DNA of 41,824 bases from Chloroflexota bacterium (GTDB lineage: Bacteria; Chloroflexota; Anaerolineae; Anaerolineales; UBA4823), in the NCBI GenBank assembly GCA_012798185.1, contig JAAZNS010000508.1, positions 1 through 41,824 on the forward strand, in the 5' to 3' direction. Both the position numbers and the translations under genes were made by a program. The notes beneath the pieces are model-generated. The model did not search any database and was not told where the DNA came from. It was given only the letters and a program-made list of their open reading frames with translations. Of this stretch, positions 23,287 to 31,480 are shown one piece after another; within the stretch, counting starts at the first letter, position 1, and each line of letters opens with the position of its first letter.

Positions 23287-24305
23287 CAACGGATTATTTC
23301 AACGGCTTGCTTTAATAAACCATCTGGAACGTTCAACCCAAGAGTAATCGCGCGAACCAGGTTGATGCGTAAATAATCTTCGGGTGATAAAACGGGAATC
23401 TCGCTGGGAGGTGTTCCCTGAAGGATTTTATCTGCCAGGGTAGCAGCTTTTTTACCCACATCAATATAATCATTTCCAAGGTGAAAAACCGCTCCGTCTT
23501 TTATCTGTTCATAAATATTGGCTGAAACCGGCAGGTTGTGTTTTTCAGCAAAAACCTTGATGATGTCCCAGCTTTCTTGCGTTTGAAGAACTGGAGAGGG
23601 TGTGAGCAGAATGGCGTCGATGCCGATATCCGCTGATTTTTCCCGCTGCTCGAAATCTGCCTTGATCGTATCAGGACTGTCTACCAGAACTTCCACCAGG
23701 GTGATCTGCTTCGCCTGAGCAGCAAGTTTTAGTGCCTCCAGGGCATGAGGAAACGAGGGCTGACTGTTGTCATATCCTACCCATATTCTTTCGATGGTTG
23801 GATCAATTTCAATGAGGTATTCAAACCGTTTAACCATAAGCTGCTTGAGCGGATGCTGTACGCCGGTAATGTTTCCGCCTGGCTCTAGCAGGCTATTGAC
23901 AAAATCCTCATCGTCGATATTGGCGTAAGCAAAGATAACCGGCATATCGGACTTTTGTGTATTGTCTTTGGCAGTTTTTGCTGCGTCGTGGGGAAATGCA
24001 AAAATTAAATCGACTTTCTCTCCGATAAATCGTTCGATCATATGCTTCTCCCCATCTGGATCGATGTTTGTTTTTTGGATATCATAAAGAATGTTTTGAC
24101 CTTCTTTGTAACCCAATTCACTCATCTTTGCTTTAAAACCATCTATTGTGGATGCCAGTGAATCAATGCCGCATAATATGCCCACACGATAGATTTTTTT
24201 ATAAGGAGAAGCGCATCCTGACAGTGTTAAATAAAAGATGCAAAAGAGTGCAATGATTCTCCATTGCTGCCTTGCTGCTTTATTATTATTAAATTTATTT
24301 TTCAC
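23286..24305 (-). CDS. ABC-type substrate-binding lipoprotein (ABC_sub_bind family)
   Basis: This exported binding protein has lipoprotein signal IIALFCIFYLTLSGC followed by the mature domain. KIYRVGILCGIDSLASTIDG, MSELGYKEGQNILYDIQ, FAFPHDAAKTAKDNT and MPVIFAYANIDDEDF match the tryptophan/tyrosine-type ABC_sub_bind family, which has a periplasmic-binding-protein-like fold. The C-terminal segment ILQGTPPSEIPVLSPEDYLRINL is typical of the group. The start is GTG at 24303-24305 with AAAGGGA a few bases upstream. No permease or ATPase genes are adjacent. Instead its stop overlaps the start of a Cache histidine kinase, so it more likely serves as an extracytoplasmic ligand sensor for the kinase than as an import component. 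Confidence 0.85.
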   Translation of the reverse strand: MKNKFNNNKAARQQWRIIALFCIFYLTLSGCASPYKKIYRVGILCGIDSLASTIDGFKAKMSELGYKEGQNILYDIQKTNIDPDGEKHMIERFIGEKVDLIFAFPHDAAKTAKDNTQKSDMPVIFAYANIDDEDFVNSLLEPGGNITGVQHPLKQLMVKRFEYLIEIDPTIERIWVGYDNSQPSFPHALEALKLAAQAKQITLVEVLVDSPDTIKADFEQREKSADIGIDAILLTPSPVLQTQESWDIIKVFAEKHNLPVSANIYEQIKDGAVFHLGNDYIDVGKKAATLADKILQGTPPSEIPVLSPEDYLRINLVRAITLGLNVPDGLLKQAVEIIR

Positions 24306-24363
24306 TGTTTTCCCTTTATCCTTGCCATTACCATACCGGGGGATACAATTTCTACATTACCAA

Positions 24364-24813
24364 TTAATTGGGTGGTTTATTTAACAACATCCAGTACATC
24401 CCCAAAGTGCTCATAGCTTCTGAAAAATGTTCGAAATCCACTGGTTTTACCACATAACTGTTAGCGCCTAAATCGTAGGCTGCTTTAATATCAGGGTCTT
24501 CTGCAGAAGACGTAACCACCACAACAGGGATAGTGCGCATTTGGGGATCGTTCTTCAGGATTTTGAGTACCTCCAATCCGCTAATTTTTGGCAGTTTTAA
24601 ATCAAGCAGGATGACTTTGGGGGTTTGTGTGGCATCCCGATCGGAAAATTTACCGCGGGCATATACAAAATCCAAAGCTTCAGCGCCGTCTTCAGCCACA
24701 AAAAGGCGGTTGGTGAGATTGCGTTTTTTAAACGCTCGAATTGTCAATTCGGCATCTTGAGGGTTATCTTCGACCAGCAAGATTTCCACTGCATCAGGGT
24801 TATTCATTCCCAT
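24364..24813 (-). CDS. Single-domain response regulator (Rcp1-like)
   Basis: This stand-alone receiver domain of 149 residues has no output domain. The acidic pair is in ILLVEDNPQDAELT, the phosphoacceptor is Asp71 in VILLDLKLPKISGLEV, VVVTSSAEDPD holds the Thr/Ser switch, and NSYVVKPVDFEHF holds the conserved Lys. The charged KFSDRDATQTPK loop before the phosphorylation site is typical of the Rcp1-like receivers that pair with phytochrome-type or PAS histidine kinases. AGGAAG 6 bases before the ATG supports this start. It is the first gene of the minus-strand signalling island, 58 bases upstream of the binding-protein gene, and likely exchanges phosphate with the two kinases downstream. Confidence 0.93.
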   Translation of the reverse strand: MGMNNPDAVEILLVEDNPQDAELTIRAFKKRNLTNRLFVAEDGAEALDFVYARGKFSDRDATQTPKVILLDLKLPKISGLEVLKILKNDPQMRTIPVVVVTSSAEDPDIKAAYDLGANSYVVKPVDFEHFSEAMSTLGMYWMLLNKPPN

Positions 24814-25472
24814 CGTTAACTTCCTTTCCCGCTGATAATGTACTCAATCCTTACTTTTTTCAATGCCACAATGATTGTCCGACAATTCGGATATGGCGAT
24901 ATAGCCATACTTTTATGTCGTATCTAGTTGATGCGCTGGTAGCGATGGAAGCAGTTGATAAAAGCGCGATCTGTTTTGCGATGCTTTGTGTGGTTTCGAA
25001 TTAATTAAATAATCCACAAAATATAACAATACGCCTGAAGGAGCAACACCACAAATTTCACGATTGCGTGTGTAGGTTTTGGGGGGAAAAAGCCGTTCTC
25101 CACCTGGAAGCCGGCAAGTCAACATGGTTAGCAGGAAGGCTGCAAATAACGTGTTCAATTTGGGTTGTTTACCTATAATCAGCGCTCTGTTGAACTTCTA
25201 AAAGGCAAATATTAATAATAATATGACTCTTGGAGTCATTGTATAACAGAGGAGGCGAATTATAACAATAAATTTTGGATAAATTGTGCAGCTAAAACAA
25301 TCCAGGATGTATTAATTACAAAACTGTTAGTAATATAAATTCATTCATTAATATTATTCAACCAGTTTGGGTTAGTTCCCGAAAACCTCAAATTCAGGGC
25401 ATATCCAGCATAACTTGAGCAGCTAGCATGCATTTATTCACCAGGAAGGATGTATCAGGCAACCATCAGCCA
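24814..25472. other. 659-base intergenic region with one small hairpin
   Basis: No convincing gene is present. A minus-strand 81-codon frame (24913-25158) begins at TTG without a ribosome-binding site and has no motif. ATGACTC (25223-25229) and GAGTCAT (25233-25239) form a perfect 7-bp stem with a TTG loop, compatible with a dimeric regulator site. The region should contain the promoter of the signalling island, whose first gene starts at 24813. Confidence 0.4.
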
Positions 25473-26462
25473 TTAGAGTACTTTTAGAGCCCGCAGGGTC
25501 ACCCATTTATTTGGCTGTTTCTTTTCCCCAAATTCCAGCCAGGTCTTTCCGGTATAGTCGTATTCCAAAGCCCACCGGCTTAGCTTATCCTGCTTCCCAT
25601 TAATCAGTGCCAGGGCGTTTGCCAGGCGCGGATCTTTGCCAAAGCCTAAACCTACCAGCGTTTCTGCGATTTGAAGCAGGTCGGTGATATAAAAAATTGG
25701 AAAGCCAAACTTCCACCAGTTTTGACTGGGCTTGTCGCTATAGCCGCTTGGGTAGGCGCAGGTTGCTGGATCGACGCTAAAGAGAAAATCAACACCCATT
25801 TGGATGGCTTTTTCAATAAGAGGTGTGCGGTGTTCCACGGGCAGCCTGCCAAATGCCAGCATAACCTTAACCGCCCCCCAGGCGCAGGGTAATTTATTGT
25901 TTGCGCCACAGGCAAAGTTAGGTCCACATTTACCGGCATAATAGCGCAACGGAGCAAGTTTTTCTTCCAAAGGTGCCACACCCTCTCCGGTAACGCTGCG
26001 TGCCATCCACTCGAAAGCTGATTCCAGGCGCGGGTCAGAATAACCCAATTCGAGCAGCGCCCAGCACATGTTGCCCTGTAGGCAATCGACTGTGCCGGAG
26101 GGAGAACCAGAAATGGTGAATTGCCCGTTAGGAGTGAGGGCGTTATCTAAATATGCATGGCATGCTTTTTGTATACGTCCGTCCTCATCCGCCCGTGCGC
26201 CCAGCTGAGCCAGCAGGATCAGCGACCAAACAGTGGCGCGGTATTTTGGGTTATAACCCGGACCTGCCTTAACCCAAAAACCGGCTTCATCCATCGCATC
26301 CAAGATTATGGCGATAGGGCCTTCACGATGAGCGGTTTTCCGGGCTTCTGCCAGCTGAGGGTCATCAGGCGGCAGCCTGAGCAGATCACGCAGTGCCAGA
26401 TAGCGCACACCGGGGTCCGCGGGATCGAGCAGCCAATCGAGGCAGGTGTTTGAGGCAGCCAT
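25473..26462 (-). CDS. Alpha/alpha-toroid-like protein (prenyltransferase/squalene-cyclase-type repeats)
   Basis: The 329-residue soluble protein starts MAASNTCLDWLLDPADPGVR and contains repeated helical-hairpin segments such as YRATVWSLILLAQLGARAD, NMCWALLELGYSDPRLESAF and WGAVKVMLAFGRLP. These resemble the alpha/alpha-toroid of terpenoid cyclases and protein prenyltransferases. Cys-rich stretches CGPNFACGANNKLPC and a terminal WVTLRALKVL are notable. The DxDD motif of squalene cyclases is not seen, so catalytic function is doubtful. ATG 26462 is chosen because GGAGGAAA lies about 7 bases upstream; a further upstream in-frame start (26486) lacks one. I recognise the fold type only; the role is unknown. 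Confidence 0.75.
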   Translation of the reverse strand: MAASNTCLDWLLDPADPGVRYLALRDLLRLPPDDPQLAEARKTAHREGPIAIILDAMDEAGFWVKAGPGYNPKYRATVWSLILLAQLGARADEDGRIQKACHAYLDNALTPNGQFTISGSPSGTVDCLQGNMCWALLELGYSDPRLESAFEWMARSVTGEGVAPLEEKLAPLRYYAGKCGPNFACGANNKLPCAWGAVKVMLAFGRLPVEHRTPLIEKAIQMGVDFLFSVDPATCAYPSGYSDKPSQNWWKFGFPIFYITDLLQIAETLVGLGFGKDPRLANALALINGKQDKLSRWALEYDYTGKTWLEFGEKKQPNKWVTLRALKVL

Positions 26463-26688
26463 AGGGGTTTCCTCCGAGGAATACAAATAGCAATATGCTG
26501 TAAACGATATGCTTTAGGTTATAAGCGATCAGGGATAGATGATGAAGTCAATGCATTTTATCATTGATCCGCTTGCTGAGTTGGTGAGAAGTGATAATTA
26601 CTGAGTATGTTAGGAGTCGGACATCAATGCCGTGCACAGGTATCAGTATTGCTGCCTTTTCCTGCTCACTGCTCATGTTTTTCTATTC

Positions 26689-27426
26689 TTAGCTCTCGAT
26701 TCTGGTTTTTCCCCCATATACCCCTCTATATTCCTCCGGCAATTGACTGGCAATGATGCGCATAATTTGTTCCGTGCCTTTGCGCAGCGCCTCTCTGCGA
26801 TTGCTCATTTCTTCCAGATGAAAAGCCTTGCCCACCGTTAGCGTCACCGGAGTACGGTGCAGGCGTTTCAGGTTGCCGTAAATTCGGGTGTTTTCCGTGC
26901 CGGTAAAAGTGACCGGCAGGATGGGTACGCCGCTTTTCAACGCCAGGAAAGCTGCCCCCTCAGTGCCCTCTTCTAAGGAACCGGAGAGGCTTTCGCGCCC
27001 CTCAGGCGCAATGCCAAAAAAGCGCCCTTCGTTGAGCATTTGCAGTGCAATACGCAGGGCGCGCCGGTCGGGTGTGCCGCGGTGGATCCAAATAACGCCA
27101 TAGAGGCGCAAGATCCATCCTAGGAGGGGGTAATCGTATAACTCAGATTTTACGAATGCCTCGATACTCATGGGCAGTTTAGCCAGCACCACAACCGCAT
27201 CCGCATCACCCAGATGATTCACCACGATTAATGCTGGCCCTTTTGAGGGGATATTTTCCAACCCATTTACTTCCATCTTTAAACAAACCTCCACCATGAT
27301 TTTGGCGATGAATTTCAAACAGCCCCGCCCTAATTTCCGCCAAAATGTGTGGCGCGGTGCCTGGGTTATTTGCGGGCGGATGGTATCAGCAAGAGGCTTG
27401 GGAGGTAAGGAAGGGATGGTTGGCAT
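26689..27426 (-). CDS. PlsC-type lysophospholipid acyltransferase
   Basis: This is a 1-acyl-sn-glycerol-3-phosphate acyltransferase-family protein of 245 residues. Motif I is VVNHLGDADAVVV, an NHx4D variant with Asp in the catalytic position. Motif III is FGIAPEGRESLSG, and a Pro-containing VPILPVTFTGTENT corresponds to motif IV. It acts at the cytoplasmic membrane face, adding an acyl chain to lysophosphatidate or a related acceptor. The N-terminal 40 residues precede the domain and overlap the upstream acyltransferase gene by 41 bases, implying coupled translation. Substrate specificity cannot be read from sequence. Confidence 0.88.
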   Translation of the reverse strand: MPTIPSLPPKPLADTIRPQITQAPRHTFWRKLGRGCLKFIAKIMVEVCLKMEVNGLENIPSKGPALIVVNHLGDADAVVVLAKLPMSIEAFVKSELYDYPLLGWILRLYGVIWIHRGTPDRRALRIALQMLNEGRFFGIAPEGRESLSGSLEEGTEGAAFLALKSGVPILPVTFTGTENTRIYGNLKRLHRTPVTLTVGKAFHLEEMSNRREALRKGTEQIMRIIASQLPEEYRGVYGGKTRIES

Positions 27427-28087
27427 AGAATCCGCGGTATTCAGGGGGCAGTAAAGCCGCGATATGCGCCATCACCAGGTCGGCGTTTTGCTGGCGGGCA
27501 GCCTTGCGGTCGTTCCCCAGGCTTTCGATAGGCGGCAGGTAAAAAGGTTTTCCAATATGCATGGTAACCTGAGGCCTTTCGCCGCGTCTGGCGCGCTGCC
27601 AAAAATCATCGGTAGTGCCAACAATGCCCACCGGGATCACGGGCACGGGAAACTTTTCCACTAAATAAGCGATGCCAGGATGAGCCTGATTCATCCCAGG
27701 GCGATGAGAACGGCGTCCCTCGGGAGACATTAATACCGGACGCCCCGAATGCAGTGCACGTAATAATCTCTGCAGAGGCTGGCGGTCATATTCACCGCGG
27801 CGCACTGGAATGCCCCCATAAAGCTGCGCCAAAATATTTTGTCCGGGACGGTGCCACACTTCGATGGCGCCTAAAACCTCAGGCGCTGCCGGCCAGAATG
27901 CCACAGCCAGAGGAGGGTCGTACAAAGAGACGTGATTAATGGCAACTAAGTAAGGACCCTGGGCGGGGACATTCTCTTTTCCCGTGATGGTTACATGGCT
28001 GAGCAGGTGAAATAATACTCTAAAAGTAGGGCGTAAGGTCTTCCTTGCTGCTCTGGTACGGATGGGAACGGAATAGGTTGTTTCCAT
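27386..28087 (-). CDS. PlsC-type lysophospholipid acyltransferase
   Basis: A second acyltransferase of 233 residues lies immediately upstream of and overlapping the previous one. It has NHVSLYDPPLAVAF (catalytic His and Asp), GGIPVRRGEYDRQPLQRLL (motif II region with GIPVRR), LMSPEGRRSHRPG (motif III) and VPVIPVGIVGTTD (motif IV). It retains the canonical HxxxxD and EGxRS residues more closely than its neighbour. The gene starts 12 bases after the cytidylate kinase stop, so cmk and both acyltransferases probably form one operon. The pair may carry out successive acylations or use different acceptors. Confidence 0.9.
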   Translation of the reverse strand: METTYSVPIRTRAARKTLRPTFRVLFHLLSHVTITGKENVPAQGPYLVAINHVSLYDPPLAVAFWPAAPEVLGAIEVWHRPGQNILAQLYGGIPVRRGEYDRQPLQRLLRALHSGRPVLMSPEGRRSHRPGMNQAHPGIAYLVEKFPVPVIPVGIVGTTDDFWQRARRGERPQVTMHIGKPFYLPPIESLGNDRKAARQQNADLVMAHIAALLPPEYRGFYANHPFLTSQASC

Positions 28088-28099
28088 GGGCGTGGTTTC

Positions 28100-28783
28100 C
28101 TATTGAAATCGCTTCACCAAATTTTTTGCGGCTTCCAGCGTTTGGGAGGCATCCAGGTGGTCAGAATCCAGGATCGTTGCGTCGGGAGCAGGGCGTAATG
28201 GTGCTACCTGGCGTGTGGAATCAATACGGTCGCGCGCCATCAAATTTTCTCGGATGGCAGCCAGCGAAACCTGAACGCCGCGATCGCATAATTCCTTATA
28301 GCGGCGGCGGGCGCGTTCATCGACCGAGGCATTTAGGTAAATTTTAAGATCGGCTTCGGGTAAAACAACTGTGCCGATATCCCGACCAACCATGACGACC
28401 TTGCCGCGCAAACCAATCCGTCGCTGCTGGGCAGTGAGCGCTTGTCTTACTCCAGGATATGCCGATACCTGCGAGACTCCGCCATCCACTTCCGGGCGGC
28501 GGATATCCCAGGTGATGTCCTCTCCATCTGCTAAAACATCATAGGCGCGTCCGTCGTTTTGTGAGGGAGGGCAGACATCGATATCGATCGTTTCTGCCAG
28601 TTTGGTCACTTCCGTTTCGAATTCAAGCGGAATACCGGCACGCAATGCAGCCCAGGTGACTGCACGGTACATCACCCCGGTATCGAAATATAGATAACCC
28701 AGCCAATCGGCAAGGTTTTTACCCAGAGTGGATTTTCCTGAAGCGGCAGGACCATCAATGGTGATGATTTGCGGGAGGGTCAA
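28100..28783 (-). CDS. cmk: Cytidylate kinase
   Basis: This enzyme phosphorylates CMP and dCMP using ATP for nucleotide and phospholipid precursor supply. It has the P-loop DGPAASGKST (residues 10-19), the substrate-binding LGYLYFDTGVMYRAVTW, VSAYPGVRQALTAQQR, the VMVGRDIGTVVLPEADLKIY core, and ASVDERARRRY with the lid arginines. The 227-residue length is standard. The start is TTG 28781-28783, fixed by AGGAG exactly 5 bases upstream; no ATG fits better. It leads an operon-like cluster with two PlsC genes and follows a GT39-like membrane protein gene by 71 bases. Confidence 0.95.
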   Translation of the reverse strand: MTLPQIITIDGPAASGKSTLGKNLADWLGYLYFDTGVMYRAVTWAALRAGIPLEFETEVTKLAETIDIDVCPPSQNDGRAYDVLADGEDITWDIRRPEVDGGVSQVSAYPGVRQALTAQQRRIGLRGKVVMVGRDIGTVVLPEADLKIYLNASVDERARRRYKELCDRGVQVSLAAIRENLMARDRIDSTRQVAPLRPAPDATILDSDHLDASQTLEAAKNLVKRFQ

Positions 28784-28854
28784 AGGCGCTCCTATGATTT
28801 TAAATTTACTATTTTGATGAACACCTTAGCCTGCCCCAGGTTGCGCCAATAACC

Positions 28855-30645
28855 TTATGGCGTAACCTGGCTGGTTTCCTCGATTTCCAGGTCACCGCCA
28901 GGGAAAAGGTCGGCTCTTGCCCATAATGTAACTTGAACGGATTCCTCAGGTGCATTACGAAATACCAGCCACGAAAGAGCCGGGAATGGCAGAGCGCCAT
29001 CCCAGGATGGATAAATCTGCCAGGAAAAATCTTGCCCGCGGTATGCTGCGCTTAAATTCAGGTCACCATCCAAAGGATAGGTGATAATGATCGAGGGCAA
29101 TTGCTCGGGCGGAAGGTGGCTGATATCGGCTACAGGTGTATCAATCGAAGCTGGTTTCACATTGCTGAAATCGCGTAAGATCCATAACATCGAAGGGGCA
29201 TCCACTGCAAGACGTATGTCGATCGTGTTACGGTGATTGGTGTGCCACAGTGAGAGATCGCTCAGAGCTGAAGTAAACAGATCGGCGTTGCCAGTCAGCG
29301 GTGCGGGATACCAAAGCTCCTGGCGCAGGTAACGTTTACCGCCGGCGGAATACTGAGAAACGCCCCAGGTGGCTGAGAGCATGTATAAGCTTAGAAAGAT
29401 GACACTTCCCCATACCAATCCAGCGCGGGATACTTTCCATCCCCACCCCGTTGAAAAAAGATAGGCTGCCAGCACCAATAGAGAGAGTGAGCCTATCAAT
29501 TGAGCCAGTTGAAGCCAATCCATGAAAACGCCGCCGGTGCTGGCAATGGCAGAAAACAAGAGCCAGGTGATGCAGAGAATAACGAAGGTCAAGGTAGCTT
29601 CGCCGAAAACGATTATTGGGCTTTCCACCGGGTTGAAGAGATAGCCTAGCTCCAACGCTGCCAGGGTCCATAAGGGGATCAATGTCCAAACCAGGTCACC
29701 CATACTGCGCCCAATATAAACAAAAGCGGTGAGCAGCGAGAGAATGGACCAAAGCGCCAATCCCTTCACCAACTGCGGATGAAGATGCGTCTGCGAGGGA
29801 TTGATCCAGATATGGGCAATGCCGATCAATCCAAAAATCACTGCCAGCGGCTGGTAAACCAATAAACCGGCAGCCAGCCGTAATGCAGGGACCCCCGATG
29901 GCGTTACCCATCCCTTGAAAAAATCTGAAATCGAAAGCAGCCAGGCGCCCAATCCATGAGGATAGCGTAGGAATAAACTAGCAACCAGGGCAATTGTGAT
30001 CGCCATTGATAGGATTCCCCGCAGCAAGCATGACTGCCGATCAGAGCGTTGTGTTTCCAAAAAATCTGCAATTGATTCATCGAAAAATGGAAGCTGTTTT
30101 CTCCAGCGCAAGATAAGCAGAGTGATGCTTAACGCTAATGCCCCAATCCAAAGCGATGATCCAGAAAGTAAAGCCAACCCGGCAAATATTCCAGTTAAGA
30201 CCGGACGACGGTTTATGGCAAAACCTATCGCTAATATAGCGCAGCTGGCTGCCAGCATTGATCCGCCTGCCAGGCGGGAAATTCCCACCAGTCCGGGATC
30301 AAGTGCCAGTGCAAAAACGAGTATTAATGTTGGCAGTTGTTTTAGGCGGGAGCGGAAAAGAAGCGGCGATAAAATCAAGCAGCTGCCTGCCAGGGCGGGG
30401 ACAAAACGCGCCAGGAAATTACTGCTGCCAAATATCCAGAAAAGAAAACCACTGAGCATGATGTACCCCGGCTGCGAGCCAATGGCGATATTCTCACCGC
30501 GGGCAATGCTTAATGCCTGCAGCGCCCACTTGGCTTCGTAATCGGAAAGCGGTGCATAGCCCAGGTTGATCAACCGTAAGCCCATCCCCAATAAGAATGC
30601 CAGGGCGATCAGAAGGTGTTCAGAGGTGAAGCGGAGAGGTTTCAT
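28855..30645 (-). CDS. GT-C-type glycosyltransferase-like membrane protein (GT39/PMT-like)
   Basis: The 596-residue polytopic protein has about a dozen hydrophobic segments. The N-terminus fits a GT-C dolichyl-/polyprenyl-phosphate-sugar mannosyltransferase: LINLGYAPLSDYEAKWAL carries the acidic residues of the first extracytoplasmic loop, followed by PGYIMLSGFLFWIFG and SSNFLARFVPALAGSCLIL. A C-terminal soluble part (about 450-596, IDTPVADISHLPPEQLPSII) lies outside the membrane. Such enzymes transfer sugars from a lipid carrier onto proteins or glycolipids at the outer face. Three further membrane proteins of related type lie upstream (31628-41603), suggesting one surface glycosylation system. 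No ribosome-binding site is evident. Confidence 0.78.
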   Translation of the reverse strand: MKPLRFTSEHLLIALAFLLGMGLRLINLGYAPLSDYEAKWALQALSIARGENIAIGSQPGYIMLSGFLFWIFGSSNFLARFVPALAGSCLILSPLLFRSRLKQLPTLILVFALALDPGLVGISRLAGGSMLAASCAILAIGFAINRRPVLTGIFAGLALLSGSSLWIGALALSITLLILRWRKQLPFFDESIADFLETQRSDRQSCLLRGILSMAITIALVASLFLRYPHGLGAWLLSISDFFKGWVTPSGVPALRLAAGLLVYQPLAVIFGLIGIAHIWINPSQTHLHPQLVKGLALWSILSLLTAFVYIGRSMGDLVWTLIPLWTLAALELGYLFNPVESPIIVFGEATLTFVILCITWLLFSAIASTGGVFMDWLQLAQLIGSLSLLVLAAYLFSTGWGWKVSRAGLVWGSVIFLSLYMLSATWGVSQYSAGGKRYLRQELWYPAPLTGNADLFTSALSDLSLWHTNHRNTIDIRLAVDAPSMLWILRDFSNVKPASIDTPVADISHLPPEQLPSIIITYPLDGDLNLSAAYRGQDFSWQIYPSWDGALPFPALSWLVFRNAPEESVQVTLWARADLFPGGDLEIEETSQVTP

Positions 30646-30700
30646 ATTCTGAAGTAATTTTGATGAAAAGCTTATCTATATTATACCAATCTAGAGATAT

Positions 30701-31027
30701 AAAACCGCGGAGACGCAGAGATCACGGAGCTAATTCTATTAAATACGTTGAATGAACTCCAAGCTTTTTGTAATGAAAAATCACATATTTCTGAAATGAT
30801 AAATAATAGAGTTCCTTTGCGCACTCTGTATCTCTGCGGTGATTATTTAAAAACCGCGGAGACGCAGAGATCGCTGAGCTAATTCTATAAAAACCGTTGA
30901 TTGAACTCCGAGCTTTTTATAATGAAAAATCACATATTTCTGAAATGATAAATAATAGATTTGCTCTGCGCACTCTGTTTCTCTGCGGTGATTATTTAAA
31001 AACCGCGGAGACGCAGAGATCACGGAG
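30701..31027. repeat. 149-bp tandem direct repeats flanking the GxxExxY gene
   Basis: Two complete units (30701-30849 and 30850-30998) and the first 29 bases of a third (30999-31027) share a period of exactly 149 bases. Each unit begins AAAACCGCGGAGACGCAGAG and ends ATCTCTGCGGTGATTATTTA, so the unit ends are partly inverted (ATCTCTGCG). Units differ by scattered substitutions. The third copy runs directly into the 3' end of the GxxExxY gene. The motif resembles the CCGCGGAGACGCAGAG repeats often seen next to GxxExxY genes in other bacteria. Confidence 0.92.
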
Positions 31028-31032
31028 TTTTT

Positions 31033-31416
31033 CTATTCTTTCAAGCCACAAACTAACCGTCTTATTCCCTGTTTCATAAGAGGAACATTGAAATTAAGGA
31101 GAAGTCCGATATGATAGTTGCTTAATTTTAAATAAGTTATCAATTGTGCTTCATGAATAGGAAGTATTTTTTCTACGGCTTTTATTTCCACAATGACCAT
31201 ATTATCAACTACAAGGTCAAGTCTGTATCCGCAATCAAGCTGGATTCCCTTGTAGATCAGGGGTAAAGGAATCTGACGTTTATAAGGAAGAGAATGTAAT
31301 TCCAATTCATAACACAGGCATTCTTCATAAGCAGATTCAAGCAATCCAGGGCCAAGGTTACGATGGACTTCGATCGTGGATTTTATGATTTCTTCAGTGA
31401 TCTTATTGATTTCCAA
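31033..31416 (-). CDS. GxxExxY family protein (PD-(D/E)XK-like)
   Basis: A 127-residue protein carries the family signature LGPGLLESAYEECLCYEL and a nuclease-like core: YRLDLVVDNMVIVEIKAVE contains the Asp and Glu-x-Lys arrangement of the PD-(D/E)XK fold, followed by AQLITYLKLSNYHIGLLLNF and a typical end (GIRRLVCGL). I chose TTG at 31416 because AGGGAA lies 6 bases upstream; this start also gives the usual family length. A TTG at 31446 is possible but lacks such a site. The gene is enclosed by repeat copies on both sides, as if gene and repeats moved together. The molecular role of the family is not established. Confidence 0.9.
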   Translation of the reverse strand: MEINKITEEIIKSTIEVHRNLGPGLLESAYEECLCYELELHSLPYKRQIPLPLIYKGIQLDCGYRLDLVVDNMVIVEIKAVEKILPIHEAQLITYLKLSNYHIGLLLNFNVPLMKQGIRRLVCGLKE

Positions 31417-31480
31417 TTTATTTTCCCTCACAAAAGATATGAGCAATAATTTTTACTCTCTGAATTATCTGCTGCATTTT

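Noticed and set aside
12541..23289. Genome-wide reassignment of TAA/TAG to amino acids
   Set aside because: The same codons terminate many intact genes here, for example TAA at 2174, 6287 and 8829, and TAG at 28100 and 31033.
24360..24371. Palindrome CCAATTAATTGG at the response-regulator stop codon
   Set aside because: It is short and AT-rich, overlaps the stop codon and has no T-tract; chance is a sufficient explanation.
24913..25158. 81-codon minus-strand frame
   Set aside because: It has a TTG start without a ribosome-binding site, no recognisable motif and unremarkable composition.
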